A stretch of DNA of 64,000 bases from Pectobacterium araliae (GTDB lineage Bacteria > Pseudomonadota > Gammaproteobacteria > Enterobacterales > Enterobacteriaceae), in NCBI RefSeq assembly GCF_037076465.1, contig NZ_AP028908.1, forward strand, positions 4,402,001-4,466,000. Reading direction: 5' to 3'. Shown piece by piece: positions 21,019 through 30,700 of this stretch. The notes below the pieces were generated by a model, which was given only the letters and a program-made list of their open reading frames with translations, was not told the DNA's origin and made no database searches. How positions within the stretch are numbered: the first letter of the stretch is position 1; every line of letters begins with the position of its first letter. The position numbers and the translations under genes were made by a program.

Positions 21019-22269
21019 ATGACCTTTTCTCTTTTCGGCAAGAAATTCACGCGTCACGCTGGCATCACCCAATTAATGGACGATCTGAACGAGGGGCTGC
21101 GTACGCCAGGCGCAATCATGCTAGGGGGCGGAAATCCGGCGCACATTCCAGAGATGGATAGCTACTTCCAGCAGTTGTGTCAGGACATGCTGGAACAAGG
21201 GAAATTAACGGAAGCGCTGTGTAATTACGATGGGCCGCAAGGTAAGGATACGCTGCTGCATGCGTTGGCCGAACTCCTGAGTAATGAATTAGGCTGGCAG
21301 ATTGGACCACAGAACATTGCGCTGACAAATGGCAGCCAGAGCGCGTTTTTCTACTTATTTAACCTGTTTGCTGGTCGCCATAGTGATGGCAGTCTGAAAA
21401 AAGTGCTGTTTCCGCTGGCACCGGAATATATCGGCTATTCGGATTCCGGGCTGGACGAAGACATGTTCGTTTCTGTTCGTCCCCAGATCGAACTGTTGCC
21501 TGAAGGACAATTTAAATATCACGTCGATTTCGATCATCTATCGATTACCGATGATATCGGGCTAGTTTGCGTATCCCGCCCAACCAATCCGACGGGTAAC
21601 GTGCTGACCGACGACGAGCTGATGCGTCTGGATATTCTGGCACAGCAGCACAAGATCCCCCTGCTGATAGATAACGCCTATGGCGTGCCTTTCCCCGGCA
21701 TCATCTTCAGCGATGCCACGCCGCTGTGGAATCCAAATATCATCCTGTGCATGAGCTTGTCCAAACTGGGTCTGCCCGGTTCACGCTGCGGTATCGTGAT
21801 TGCAGATGAAAAGGTGATTTCAGCGATCGGCAACATGAACGGCATTATTAGTCTATCCCCAGGCGCGATCGGCCCAGCGTTGGCACATGAGATGATTCAG
21901 CGTGGCGATCTGCTGCGCTTATCTAATGACGTCATACGTCCGTTCTACCAGCAACGCGTGACGGAAACCATCGCCATTATTCGCCGCTACCTGTCACCAG
22001 AGCAGTGCCTGATTCATAAACCTGAAGGCGCAATCTTCCTGTGGCTGTGGTTTAAAGATCTGCCCATCACGACAGAAATCCTGTATCAGCGCCTGAAGAA
22101 ACGCGGCGTCCTCATGGTGCCGGGTCACTATTTCTTCCCCGGTTTGGAGCAGGAATGGCAACACGCTCATCAGTGCATGCGCATGAACTATGTGCCGGAA
22201 CCGGAAGAAATCGAACGCGGCATTGCAATGCTGGCGGAAGAAGTCGAAAAGGCGATGCAGGAAGGTTAA
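21019..22269 (+). CDS. avtA: Valine-pyruvate aminotransferase AvtA
   Basis: PLP-dependent class I/II aminotransferase exchanging amino groups between valine or alanine and pyruvate. The 416 residues match E. coli AvtA (417) in length and in remembered sequence. Visible are GGGNPAHIPEM at the N-terminus, the PLP-contact segment RPTNPTGN, the DNAYGVPFPG stretch, and the Schiff-base Lys in SLSKLGLPGSR (about residue 250). Free-standing gene with a hairpin-bearing upstream region. Confidence 0.95.
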   Translation: MTFSLFGKKFTRHAGITQLMDDLNEGLRTPGAIMLGGGNPAHIPEMDSYFQQLCQDMLEQGKLTEALCNYDGPQGKDTLLHALAELLSNELGWQIGPQNIALTNGSQSAFFYLFNLFAGRHSDGSLKKVLFPLAPEYIGYSDSGLDEDMFVSVRPQIELLPEGQFKYHVDFDHLSITDDIGLVCVSRPTNPTGNVLTDDELMRLDILAQQHKIPLLIDNAYGVPFPGIIFSDATPLWNPNIILCMSLSKLGLPGSRCGIVIADEKVISAIGNMNGIISLSPGAIGPALAHEMIQRGDLLRLSNDVIRPFYQQRVTETIAIIRRYLSPEQCLIHKPEGAIFLWLWFKDLPITTEILYQRLKKRGVLMVPGHYFFPGLEQEWQHAHQCMRMNYVPEPEEIERGIAMLAEEVEKAMQEG

Positions 22270-22572
22270 TACGTCGTAAAAATAGACTTGTCATTACACA
22301 AAATACGGTTGGGGTAAGGAACACTTGCCCCATTGTTCTATCACCCACTTCCAACCACCGAGTATGACACGGCCAGCGCTAAACATTCTCTCTCTTATTT
22401 CTCTCGATTTTCGCCCATTCTTATTACCCATATCATCAGCCGACTCATGATGAATAATGATAATTACTTTTGTCTTTTTAATCGGTAATAGCATTTGTTT
22501 AGTCTCGATCAATAGCTAATTCATAAAAAAAGACGGCCATCTCACACCCCTAACTCAAATTTTCAGCATAAC

Positions 22573-22658
22573 TGCGCATTCTGCGCAACTTCTTGCTCAC
22601 TTTCTGGTGTAAATCACTTTTTGCGCAATGTTTGCAAACGATTCGCGAAGTCTGCGCA
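22573..22658. promoter_or_regulatory. Four TGCGCA repeats upstream of hcp
   Basis: TGCGCA occurs at 22573, 22582, 22622 and 22653, three of them followed by A, and two are embedded in similar longer units (CTGCGCAACTTyTTGCTCA). They lie about 75-160 bases upstream of the sigma-54 promoter, the normal range for enhancer-binding-protein sites. Confidence 0.5.
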
Positions 22659-22730
22659 ACTTTTTGCTCAAATTTGGCTTAGGAAAAATTTGAGTTAAGT
22701 GAATTTATAGTAAAAACAATTAGATAAAAA

Positions 22731-22748
22731 TTGGCATGGGAATTGCTA
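22731..22748 (+). promoter_or_regulatory. Sigma-54 promoter of hcp
   Basis: TTGGCAT-N5-TTGCT matches the -24/-12 consensus (TGGCAC-N5-TTGCW) with exactly 10 bases between GG (22733-22734) and GC (22745-22746). It is 66 bases upstream of the hcp start. Sigma-54 control of T6SS genes through VasH-type activators is known in several proteobacteria. Confidence 0.8.
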
Positions 22749-22813
22749 TACGGAACGTGAAGTTATTCAATTCGTTTAACAACACAGTCCGTTCAACAAC
22801 AAGGAGCAAGACT

Positions 22814-23332
22814 ATGCCAACTCCATGCTATATCAGCATCGAAGGGAAAACCCAGGGCAACATCACCGCAGGGGCGTTCACCTCTGATTCCGTCGGCAAC
22901 ATCTACGTGCAGGGCCACGAAGACGAAATGCTGGTACAGGAATTCAAACACGTCGTCACCGTACCGACCGACCCGCAGTCCGGTCAGCCGTCCGGCCAGC
23001 GTGTGCATAAACCGTTTAAATTCACCGTGGCGCTGAACAAAGCGGTTCCGCTGCTGTATAACGCGCTGTCTACCGGTGAAATGCTGCCCACTGTGACCCT
23101 GAAGTGGTATCGCACCTCCGTGGAAGGCAAGCAGGAGCACTTCTTCTCTACCGTGCTGACCGACGCCACCATCGTGGACATCAACTGCCAGATGCCACAC
23201 TGTCAGGACCCGTCCAAACTGGACTACACCCAGTTAATCGAAGTGTCGCTGGCTTACCGCAAAATCGACTGGGAACACACCGTTGCCGGCACTTCCGGTT
23301 CTGATGACTGGCGTGCGCCGGTCGAAGCGTAA
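22814..23332 (+). CDS. hcp: Hcp, type VI secretion tube protein
   Basis: Forms the hexameric rings of the T6SS inner tube and can carry small effectors. The start is the ATG at 22814, 8 bases after AAGGAG; the frame continues upstream but without a ribosome site. The 172-residue product has the class typical of Hcp1: PTPCYISIEGKTQG at the start, GNIYVQGHEDEM, the HKPFKFTVALNKA strand, and a C-terminal YRKIDWEH. A strong terminator lies between it and vgrG, allowing more hcp than vgrG message from the sigma-54 promoter. Confidence 0.96.
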   Translation: MPTPCYISIEGKTQGNITAGAFTSDSVGNIYVQGHEDEMLVQEFKHVVTVPTDPQSGQPSGQRVHKPFKFTVALNKAVPLLYNALSTGEMLPTVTLKWYRTSVEGKQEHFFSTVLTDATIVDINCQMPHCQDPSKLDYTQLIEVSLAYRKIDWEHTVAGTSGSDDWRAPVEA

Positions 23333-23345
23333 TCCTGTTGTATTC

Positions 23346-23370
23346 AACCCGGGCTTGTCCCGGGTTTTCT
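23346..23370 (+). terminator. Terminator between hcp and vgrG
   Basis: AACCCGGG/CCCGGGTT stem, five-base loop, TTTT tail. Read-through would deliver vgrG and the effector genes at a lower level. Confidence 0.8.
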
Positions 23371-23450
23371 GCGTGTACTGTCCTGAGGTCTGATTCTCCA
23401 GACCTGAGTGCAGACAACACGGTCTTCATCACGGAAGCGAGGGAATCAAC

Positions 23451-25305
23451 GTGGCAAACAGTACAGGATTACAGTTCACGGTAACGGTCGGCGCCCTGCC
23501 TGCCTCGACCTTTGCCGTGGTGGATTTTCAGCTCAGCGAGGCACTGAACCAGCCGTTTGCCCTGTCGCTGAATCTGGCCAGCCCGTTGCCCGGCATCGAC
23601 TTTGGTGCAGTACTCGACCAGCCGTGTGAGCTGCTGGTGTGGTACGAAGGCGAACTGAAGCGCCGGGTCAGCGGCATGGTCAGCGCCTTTGCCCAGGGCG
23701 ACACCGGCTTTCGTCGCACCCGCTATCAGGCAGAAGTACGTCCCGCGCTGTGGCGGCTGGGGCTGCGTACCAACGCCCGTATTTTTCAGGCGCAAAAGCC
23801 GGAGGCGATTATCGGTACGTTGCTGGAAGAGTCCGGTATCACCGATTACGCCTTTGCACTGCGTCACGACCACGCCCCGCGCGAATACTGCGTGCAGTAT
23901 CGGGAAAGCGATTTGGCGTTTGTCACCCGACTGGCGGCAGAGGAAGGGCTGTATTTCTTCCATGAGTTTGAAGAGAGTAAACACCGCGTCGTTTTTGCGG
24001 ATGATGCAGGCGCACTCAGTAAAGGCCCGGAACTGTTCTTCAACCTTGCTACACAGGGCCTGAGCGAAGGCGACTATGTCCGTCGTTTCCGCTATGCCGA
24101 GCGTGTCAGTACCGCCGAAGTCGCGCTCAAGGATTACAGCTTCAAAACCCCCGCCTATGGTCTGCTGCACAGCAAGATGGGCAGCGAGCTAGAACACCAG
24201 CGCGAAAGTTATCAGCACTTCGACTACCCCGGCCGCTTCAAGCAAGACCCAAGCGGCAAAGCCTTTACCGGCTACCGGCTGGATGCGTTAAGAGCAGGAG
24301 CGATGACCGGCTCTGGCGAATCGAATGCCGCGATGCTGATGCCGGGCAGCAGCTTTACCCTGACGGAGCACCCTAACCCGACGCTGAATAGTGGCTGGCA
24401 ACTGGTGGCGATAACGCACAGCGGGCAACAACCGCAGGCGCTGGAAGAGGAAAGCGGCGGCGAACCCACCACCTACAGCAACAGCTTTGAGGTTATCAGT
24501 GCCAAATCGACCTGGCGTGCCGACCTGCCGTACAAACCGATGGTGGACGGCCCGCAGATTGCCACCGTGGTGGGGCCAGCAGGTGAGGAAATCTACTGTG
24601 ACGAATACGGCCGCATCAAACTGCAATTCCCGTGGGACCGCTACGGCGCCAGTGACGACCAGAGCTCCTGCTGGGTGCGGGTGAGTCAGGGCTGGGCGGG
24701 CGGTCAGTACGGGCTGATAGCCATCCCGCGTATCGGCCACGAGGTGATTGTCAGCTTCCTCGAAGGTGACCCGGACCAGCCGATTGTCACCGGCAGAACC
24801 TTCCACGCCACCAATCCGTCGCCGTACCCGCTGCCCGCCAACAAGACGCGCACCTCACTGCGCACTTCAACGCACAAGGGGGCCGGGTTCAACGAACTGC
24901 GCTTTGAAGACCAGGCCGGGCAGGAAGAAGTGTTCATCCATGCTCAGAAAGACATGAACACAGTAGTGCTGAACAACCGTAAGACCACCGTCACGGCTGA
25001 CCATGAGGAAAGCGTGGGCGGTAATCAAACGGTGTCAGGTGAAAGACCAGTTCACCAGGATTCAGGGGCAGCAAGCCTTCATCATTTCCAGCCATCGTGG
25101 CACCGTCGTCGGTGATGCGGAAGTGCAAGGTGAGGCGCACGACAGCCTACAGGTGAAAAACAACATTGCCGTGACGTCTGTCAATGGCAGCATCACGCTG
25201 ACAGCAGGGGCAAGTTCGCTAACCCTTTTCAACAACGGCGATATCGAACTCAAAGGTGTGAACGTCAATGTCATTGGCAGTTCACGTATTGATTTGAATA
25301 AATAA
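23451..25305 (+). pseudogene. vgrG: VgrG spike protein with a one-base frameshift
   Basis: VgrG trimerises into the T6SS spike tip that carries the PAAR-Rhs effector. The uninterrupted frame (start GTG at 23451) runs to 25115 and encodes 554 residues with the gp27-like domain (to about 380), the gp5 OB fold ([15 protein letters not shown] and [12 protein letters not shown]) and the start of the needle. After VGGNQTVS the frame changes. Removing one G of the GG at 25038-25039 joins it smoothly to the +1 frame ending at 25305, giving about 617 residues with a normal end (ELKGVNVNVIGSS). As read, the protein loses about 70 native C-terminal residues of the beta-helix needle and gains a foreign tail. 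A real mutation or a base-call error are both possible. Confidence 0.9.
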
Positions 25306-25368
25306 TCTGCATATCCGTCCCTCTCTTCAGTAACGGGGCGTTAGATGGGATGAACTGAGGCTTGTATT

Positions 25369-25809
25369 GTGGCGACCAACTCTTCTGCCTGCTGTATCTT
25401 CACCGAAGGGCGCATTACGCTGCCGGACGGTTATCGTGACCGGACAGTGAACGCGCTGGTACCCGAAAAAGAGGGCGAGCCCGCCTTTACGGTAGCGCGT
25501 GACTCGCTGGAAGCAGGTGAATCACGCAGTGATTATATCGAAAGACAGCTGACGCTGATGTCTCAACATCTTAAAGGGTGGAAAACGCTGGCACGCGATG
25601 CCATCTGGCTGGGTTCTCACCTCCTTGAAGGTGAAACCATCAGCGCCAGCTATCTGCGCGAGGGTCGGCGTATGTGGCAACAGCAAGCCGTGTTCGCATT
25701 AGATAACGCGCAGATTCTGGTTTTCACCCTATCGAAAACCGCGCCACTCTCTGCTACCGATGCATCTCAGCTCAACGCCCTGCTGGGGAGCTTTACGTTT
25801 AACTCGTAA
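25369..25809 (+). CDS. EagR-type effector chaperone (DcrB/DUF1795 fold)
   Basis: Small cytoplasmic protein of 146 residues beginning with GTG. The DUF1795/DcrB features are the N-terminal FTEGRITLPDGYRDRTVNAL and the C-terminal LLGSFTF. Members next to PAAR-Rhs genes (EagR) bind and shield the N-terminal membrane segments of the effector until it is loaded on VgrG. Placement directly between vgrG and a PAAR-Rhs gene with long N-terminal hydrophobic segments supports that role. Rhs starts 17 bases after its stop. Confidence 0.87.
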   Translation: MATNSSACCIFTEGRITLPDGYRDRTVNALVPEKEGEPAFTVARDSLEAGESRSDYIERQLTLMSQHLKGWKTLARDAIWLGSHLLEGETISASYLREGRRMWQQQAVFALDNAQILVFTLSKTAPLSATDASQLNALLGSFTFNS

Positions 25810-25826
25810 CAATAAGGAATATTGTT

Positions 25827-28800
25827 ATGTCTGAAGCTGCGCGTGTTGGTGATGGTATTGGGCACTCTAGTGCATTGGCAGGCATGATTGCCGGTACAGT
25901 TGTCGGCGGGTTAATCGCGTTCGCTGGCGGTGTTGCTGCGACAGCCTTATTTGTGGCGGGTCTTGGGAGTTGCCTTTTCGGTGGCATACTTTTGATGGGG
26001 CTCAGCGTTGCGGTGGGAATGGCGACAGCGGTGCTGGCAGAAAAAGCCCGCGATGGCGTTGCCGGGCTTATCGGTAGCAGCATGTCAAAAGCCGGCGCCA
26101 TTAATACAGGTTCACACAATGTGTTCATCAACGGTATGAGAGCCGTTCGCGCCATCCTGAGTGTCGTAAAATGTGATAAAGACGGCCCCTCCATGCAGGT
26201 GGCAGAAGGGTCCGCGACGGTATACATCAACAACCAGCCAGCTTCCCGCCTAGGCGATAAAATCAACTGTGGTGCCACCATCACGGAAGGGTCGTCCAAT
26301 GTTTTCATCGGTGGCGAAACCAAACCCATGCTGCCGGTTAAACCGGAAGTTCCCGCCTGGCTCTATAAAGCCTCGGATTTGACGCTGCTGTTCGCCGGGT
26401 TGCTTGGTGGGGTCGGCGGTGTGCCAGGCAAGCTCGGAAAGTTGGGACAGCTTTTACAAAAACTTCCCGGCCTCAATAAACTCCAGCGTATTGCCTGCCG
26501 TTTTGGTGTACTGATGACCGGCATCGCCGCCGGAGGGATTATTGCCCGCCCCATTGATATCGTCAGTGGCCAGAAATTTCTGGCCGATGAGGATGAACTG
26601 GATTTTATCCTGCCCTCCCGTCTGCCCGTGTACTGGCAGCGTTACTGGCGCAGCGGTAATCCCAGCGACAGCGTGCTGGGAACAGGCTGGAGCCTGTTCT
26701 GGGAAACGACGCTGACACGCTATCAAGACAATCTGGTCTGGCGTGCGCCATCGGGCGACCTGATTTCCTTCCCTTTCGTTCCCGTCGGCCATCGAACCTA
26801 CTGCCCGGCGGAGAAATGCTGGCTGGAGCACCATCAGGATGAAAGCTGGTCGGTTTATGGGCTAGACGGCGAAATCTGGCATTACACTCCGCTGCCTTCG
26901 CAGGGAAAAGCGGTGCTTGCACGCATTGCCGAGCCCTGTGGCAATGACATGCTTTTTTTCTGGAACGACGACGACACGCTTAACATACTGAAGGACAGTG
27001 CCGGGCGACACCTCACCTGCCGATATCAGGATGGCCGACTGGACAGCGTCTGGCTGGATGAATCGACCTGTCTCGTGCACTATACCTACAATAAGCAAAA
27101 GCAACTTGTCACCGTCACCGGGCGGGGCGGTAGCGTGCGCCGTCGTTTTACCTGGCAAGATGACGGGCTGATGACAAGCCATGAAGATGCTAACGGCCTA
27201 CTCAACGAATATCAGTGGCAGGAGATTGCGGATTTACCCCGCGTAGTGGCCTACCGAAATAGTGCGGGTGAACAGCTCACGCTGGAGTACGACTTTGCAG
27301 GACTGCGCAGAACCGCACGCCGGGAAGACGGCCTCGTTTCACTGTGGGAGCTTGACGGTAATGACCACGTCGTTCGCTTTACCGATTACGACGGTCGCGA
27401 AACTGAACTGCACTATGCCGATGATGAACTGTGTGAAGTCATTCTACCCGGTGGAGCAAGCCGCAAGACCACCTGGGACAGCTATGGTCGCTTACTCAGT
27501 GAAAGCGATCCGCTGAGTCGGGAGACACAATACCAGTGGTATCGGCTGACGGGTAACGTTGCGCTGGTAACGTATGCCGACGGCAGCCAGGAGCAGAGGC
27601 AGTATGACGACCTTGACCGGCTAATTGAAGAAATTGACGCGCGGGGAAACCCAACACGTTATCACTACCCTCATGCGCAGGAGAATTTGCCAGACAGCGT
27701 GACCGATGCGCTGGGCGGCAGCGTGACACTGGAGTGGAACGAACAAGGGCTCCTGACGGCGCGGACGGACTGCTCGGGGCAGTGCAGCACGTTTGCCTAT
27801 GATCGCTTCGGGCAACTGCTGAGCACGACCGATGCGGAAGGTCACGCTACCCGACGAGAGTGGGATGCCTGCGGGAAATTGGCGGCAATTATCTACCCGG
27901 ATGATCGTCGGGAAACACTACTCTGGAATGCCCGCGGCCAGTTGCAGACATGGCGTGATACCCAGCGCAGTGAGATACGCTGGCAGTATAACGACCTGGG
28001 TCAGCCCGTCTGTGTCACTGACCGGTTACACCGGACAACCCGCTGGCACTACGATGCACGTGGGCAAGTATTACGGCTGGAGAACGGCAACGGCGCAGCC
28101 TACCAGTTTGGTTATGATGCCGTCGGTCGCTTGGTTAACGAGCGGCGTGTGGACGGTGTTGAACTGACCTTCCATTACGACGCCGCCGGTCACCTATGCC
28201 AGCGGCTACAGCGCGGGAATGCAGCGAATGAGGACGCCATCCCGCACGTTTATCAGCATGATGCCGCCGGACAACTGGTGCGTCGGGCACATGCCCACGC
28301 CGTGTTTCACTACCAGCACTGTGACAGAGGGCAACTGGTTTCGCTAAAACGCGAGCCTACCGAAGAAGGCCTTGCACAGGGGCTCACCGCCGATGAGGTC
28401 AGGTTGAGCTATGATGCCGCAGGCTATTTGTCGGGTGAGCATGGCAGTGAGGGGAGCATCACCTATACGCGGGATGCATTGGGGAATGTTAGCACGCTGT
28501 CGCTGCCGGAGGGAGACACGCTACGCTGGCTGCATTACGGCTCCGGCCACGTCAGCGCGGTAAAATTCAATCATCAGGTGGTCAGCGAGTTTACCCGTGA
28601 CCGCCTGCATCGGGAAATCACCCGCACTCAGGGACGACGTGAACAGCGGCGGACATATGATCGTTCAGGCCGTCTGGCCTCACAGTGCAGCGGGCTGTGG
28701 GAAGTCGCCGCACCAGAGCAGCAGATATTATCCCGGGCACTGAGCTACACCGCCACCGGGGAACTGGCTTCGGTCAGCGACAGCCTGCGGGGAGACGTTC

Positions 28801-29969
28801 AGTACGATTACGATGCGGAAGGCCGCCTGCTGAAACGTATTGACGTCCACTGGCAGGTGCATCACCGCGCATACGGCTATGATGCCGCTGACAATATACA
28901 GGATAACAACCCTTCCGCCTTTCCGTTATTCGATAATCGCCTGCTGAACTGGCGCAATCTGTGGAATCAGTATGACGGTCAGGGCAATCTGATACGGCGA
29001 CGTGAAGGCGAAACGGAGCAGTTTTACAGCTATGACGCCGACAATCGCCTGCTGGAAGCCAGAGGTCGGGGACCGCTGGGCGAATTTGTCGCCCGCTATG
29101 GTTATGACGCGCTGGGCAGACGCACCCGCAAAACGGTTATCTGGGGCGAAGACGGAAAGCAGAACGACACGCATTTCCTGTGGGAAGGCTTCCGGCTGTT
29201 GCAGGCCAGACACGCTGACCGGACAGAAAGTTATGTTTATGACCCGAATGTCTGGTGGTCGCCGTTAGCCCGTATCACCCGGCAAGCGGGAGCACACGAC
29301 GGCGATATCCGCTGGTTCAACACGGACCTGAACGGCGCTCCGCTGGAGATGACCGATGCAGACGGCGCCGTCCGCTGGAGCGGCGATTACGGCACCTTCG
29401 GGGCGCTAAAAGGGCAGACGCAGGACAGCGAAGCACTCCGCCACAGCAAACCGGTCGAACCTCAGCCGTTACGCTACGCCGGACAATACGCGGATGACGA
29501 AACGGGTTTGCACTACAACCTGTTCCGCTACTATGATCCCACCGTAGGTCGGTTTACGACGCAGGACCCGATAGGTTTACTTGGGGGAATCCGGCCTCAA
29601 GGTTATGTTCATAACCCATTAGAATGGGTTGACCCGTTGGGGTTGACGCCGAAAGAAGGCGGGAAAGATAAAACTGACGAGTCTTATAAAAATAGATCCT
29701 TACCCAGAGACAAACATGGGAATCCTGTCCCTGATGTTGATGCTCCTCATACTCAGTTGGGAATGAAGAAGGGTAGGAAAGGTGATTATCTTCAAGGTAG
29801 GGAATGGGGATACGATGACAATGGAAAACTTGTACCTAAGAGAGATATAGATTTTACAGATCATGGTCGCCCAGGTAATCACCCTAATCCTCACCAGCAT
29901 GATTTTATCCCTAACCCGACTGGAGGAACACTTCAACATGGGCCAGCTAAGCCACTGGAGTATCCATGA
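25827..29969 (+). CDS. rhs: PAAR-Rhs polymorphic toxin (T6SS effector)
   Basis: A 1380-residue effector. Order of parts: prePAAR-like AARVGDGIGHS (residues 5-15), a long hydrophobic helical region (about 17-65), a PAAR domain (about 88-165, PASRLGDKINCG), a second hydrophobic segment (about 183-205), many YD/Rhs repeats forming the cage (about 240-1245), the cleavage-type core end DPIGLLGG...VDPLGL (to 1273), then a 107-residue toxin tip. The tip is AT-richer than the core, so it has a separate origin. It contains DIDFTDHGRP, HPNPHQH and PNPTGGT; I associate these with the polymorphic-toxin type 24 group, a presumed nuclease, but this is recalled, not searched. The stop overlaps the immunity start (ATGA). 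Confidence 0.93.
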   Translation: MSEAARVGDGIGHSSALAGMIAGTVVGGLIAFAGGVAATALFVAGLGSCLFGGILLMGLSVAVGMATAVLAEKARDGVAGLIGSSMSKAGAINTGSHNVFINGMRAVRAILSVVKCDKDGPSMQVAEGSATVYINNQPASRLGDKINCGATITEGSSNVFIGGETKPMLPVKPEVPAWLYKASDLTLLFAGLLGGVGGVPGKLGKLGQLLQKLPGLNKLQRIACRFGVLMTGIAAGGIIARPIDIVSGQKFLADEDELDFILPSRLPVYWQRYWRSGNPSDSVLGTGWSLFWETTLTRYQDNLVWRAPSGDLISFPFVPVGHRTYCPAEKCWLEHHQDESWSVYGLDGEIWHYTPLPSQGKAVLARIAEPCGNDMLFFWNDDDTLNILKDSAGRHLTCRYQDGRLDSVWLDESTCLVHYTYNKQKQLVTVTGRGGSVRRRFTWQDDGLMTSHEDANGLLNEYQWQEIADLPRVVAYRNSAGEQLTLEYDFAGLRRTARREDGLVSLWELDGNDHVVRFTDYDGRETELHYADDELCEVILPGGASRKTTWDSYGRLLSESDPLSRETQYQWYRLTGNVALVTYADGSQEQRQYDDLDRLIEEIDARGNPTRYHYPHAQENLPDSVTDALGGSVTLEWNEQGLLTARTDCSGQCSTFAYDRFGQLLSTTDAEGHATRREWDACGKLAAIIYPDDRRETLLWNARGQLQTWRDTQRSEIRWQYNDLGQPVCVTDRLHRTTRWHYDARGQVLRLENGNGAAYQFGYDAVGRLVNERRVDGVELTFHYDAAGHLCQRLQRGNAANEDAIPHVYQHDAAGQLVRRAHAHAVFHYQHCDRGQLVSLKREPTEEGLAQGLTADEVRLSYDAAGYLSGEHGSEGSITYTRDALGNVSTLSLPEGDTLRWLHYGSGHVSAVKFNHQVVSEFTRDRLHREITRTQGRREQRRTYDRSGRLASQCSGLWEVAAPEQQILSRALSYTATGELASVSDSLRGDVQYDYDAEGRLLKRIDVHWQVHHRAYGYDAADNIQDNNPSAFPLFDNRLLNWRNLWNQYDGQGNLIRRREGETEQFYSYDADNRLLEARGRGPLGEFVARYGYDALGRRTRKTVIWGEDGKQNDTHFLWEGFRLLQARHADRTESYVYDPNVWWSPLARITRQAGAHDGDIRWFNTDLNGAPLEMTDADGAVRWSGDYGTFGALKGQTQDSEALRHSKPVEPQPLRYAGQYADDETGLHYNLFRYYDPTVGRFTTQDPIGLLGGIRPQGYVHNPLEWVDPLGLTPKEGGKDKTDESYKNRSLPRDKHGNPVPDVDAPHTQLGMKKGRKGDYLQGREWGYDDNGKLVPKRDIDFTDHGRPGNHPNPHQHDFIPNPTGGTLQHGPAKPLEYP

Positions 29970-30337
29970 TGAGAGTTGAAATGGGTAAAATGTTTTCTCA
30001 CGAAAATATTAAGTTGCAGCTAAATGATCTAATAAAAAAAATCCCTGATAACAATTGGAATTGGTATCTGTATGAAATCGATGCGATAGGTTGTGCATTC
30101 TATGGCTTGTCTATGCCTGACTTTGAAGAGTTGGTTTTATCGAAAGAATACGGACTAGAAATGACGTGGGATGAAGTGAAACTATTAGCTAATCATCTAG
30201 ATGATATAAAGACATTTTTTATAGTGGCTAGTCCTGATCTATTATCATATGTTGATGTTGATGTTGATAATTTAACTAATTGTTTTGCGATAATTAATGT
30301 CTTCGATAGTTCATCTTGGGAAGTTAAAATAAAATAA
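29966..30337 (+). CDS. Immunity protein for the Rhs toxin
   Basis: A 123-residue acidic protein overlapping the rhs stop by four bases (ATGA), the typical arrangement for a toxin and its immunity protein. I do not recognise a named family. It is cytoplasmic, AT-rich like the toxin tip, and rich in Asp and aromatic residues (NNWNWYLYEIDAIG, YVDVDVDNL). ATG at 29966 or a later in-frame Met may be the start. Its cognate-immunity role is inferred from position only. A terminator follows directly. Confidence 0.8.
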   Translation: MMRVEMGKMFSHENIKLQLNDLIKKIPDNNWNWYLYEIDAIGCAFYGLSMPDFEELVLSKEYGLEMTWDEVKLLANHLDDIKTFFIVASPDLLSYVDVDVDNLTNCFAIINVFDSSSWEVKIK

Positions 30338-30340
30338 ATA

Positions 30341-30378
30341 AAAGCCGGAGGCGATCTCACGATCCTTCCGGCTTTTTA
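30341..30378 (+). terminator. Terminator after the Rhs immunity gene
   Basis: AAAGCCGGA(g)G / CCTTCCGGCTTTTT stem with a T-tail; a closely related sequence follows the second immunity gene at 36939. Confidence 0.85.
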
Positions 30379-30397
30379 TTTTATTAGCGGTCAGCCG

Positions 30398-30622
30398 CTA
30401 TAAATTAATCTGCGTCTCAATAATAATCCTGCCTCTTTCCACCGTGACGGTAACGGGCATCCCGGTGATAAAGCCGGACTCTTCCAGCCAGCGGCCTTTC
30501 AGGTTGATGGCGGAGGGCGGGTTGGGCTTGCCGTTGTGCGATGCGTATCCCACGGTGTAGTAACGCTCTGTTCTGGCGGGTTTATTAAGTGTGACGTCTG
30601 ACTTAGAATGTGCCTTAGCCAT
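30398..30622 (-). CDS. symE: SymE-family toxin-like protein
   Basis: Start chosen at 30622 (MAKAHSK), with AGGAG 8 bases upstream; an upstream in-frame start at 30679 lacks this. The 74-residue product has the SymE/AbrB-like pattern: RYYTVGYASHNGKPNPPSAINLKGRWLEE split as a basic YTVGY strand, the proline-rich loop and the GRWLEESGF helix, then VTVTVERGRIIIE. E. coli SymE is an SOS-induced toxin, later described as binding nucleic acid. SymE-like genes often sit beside rhs immunity genes, convergent as here. No antisense symR-like RNA could be identified by eye. Confidence 0.85.
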   Translation of the reverse strand: MAKAHSKSDVTLNKPARTERYYTVGYASHNGKPNPPSAINLKGRWLEESGFITGMPVTVTVERGRIIIETQINL

Positions 30623-30700
30623 AGTAACTACTCCTGTTAGTTGCTTGTGGTGAGCGGCGTGGGTGAGGTGCGAACTCATCTTCGCCGCGTTATTTATCCG

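Noticed and set aside
22294..22512. 72-codon minus-strand frame after avtA
   Set aside because: Low-complexity start, no ribosome site, and it lies in an intergenic region with regulatory repeats.
22736..22813. 26-residue N-terminal extension of Hcp
   Set aside because: It would start inside the sigma-54 promoter; the ATG at 22814 has AAGGAG and the usual Hcp N-terminus.
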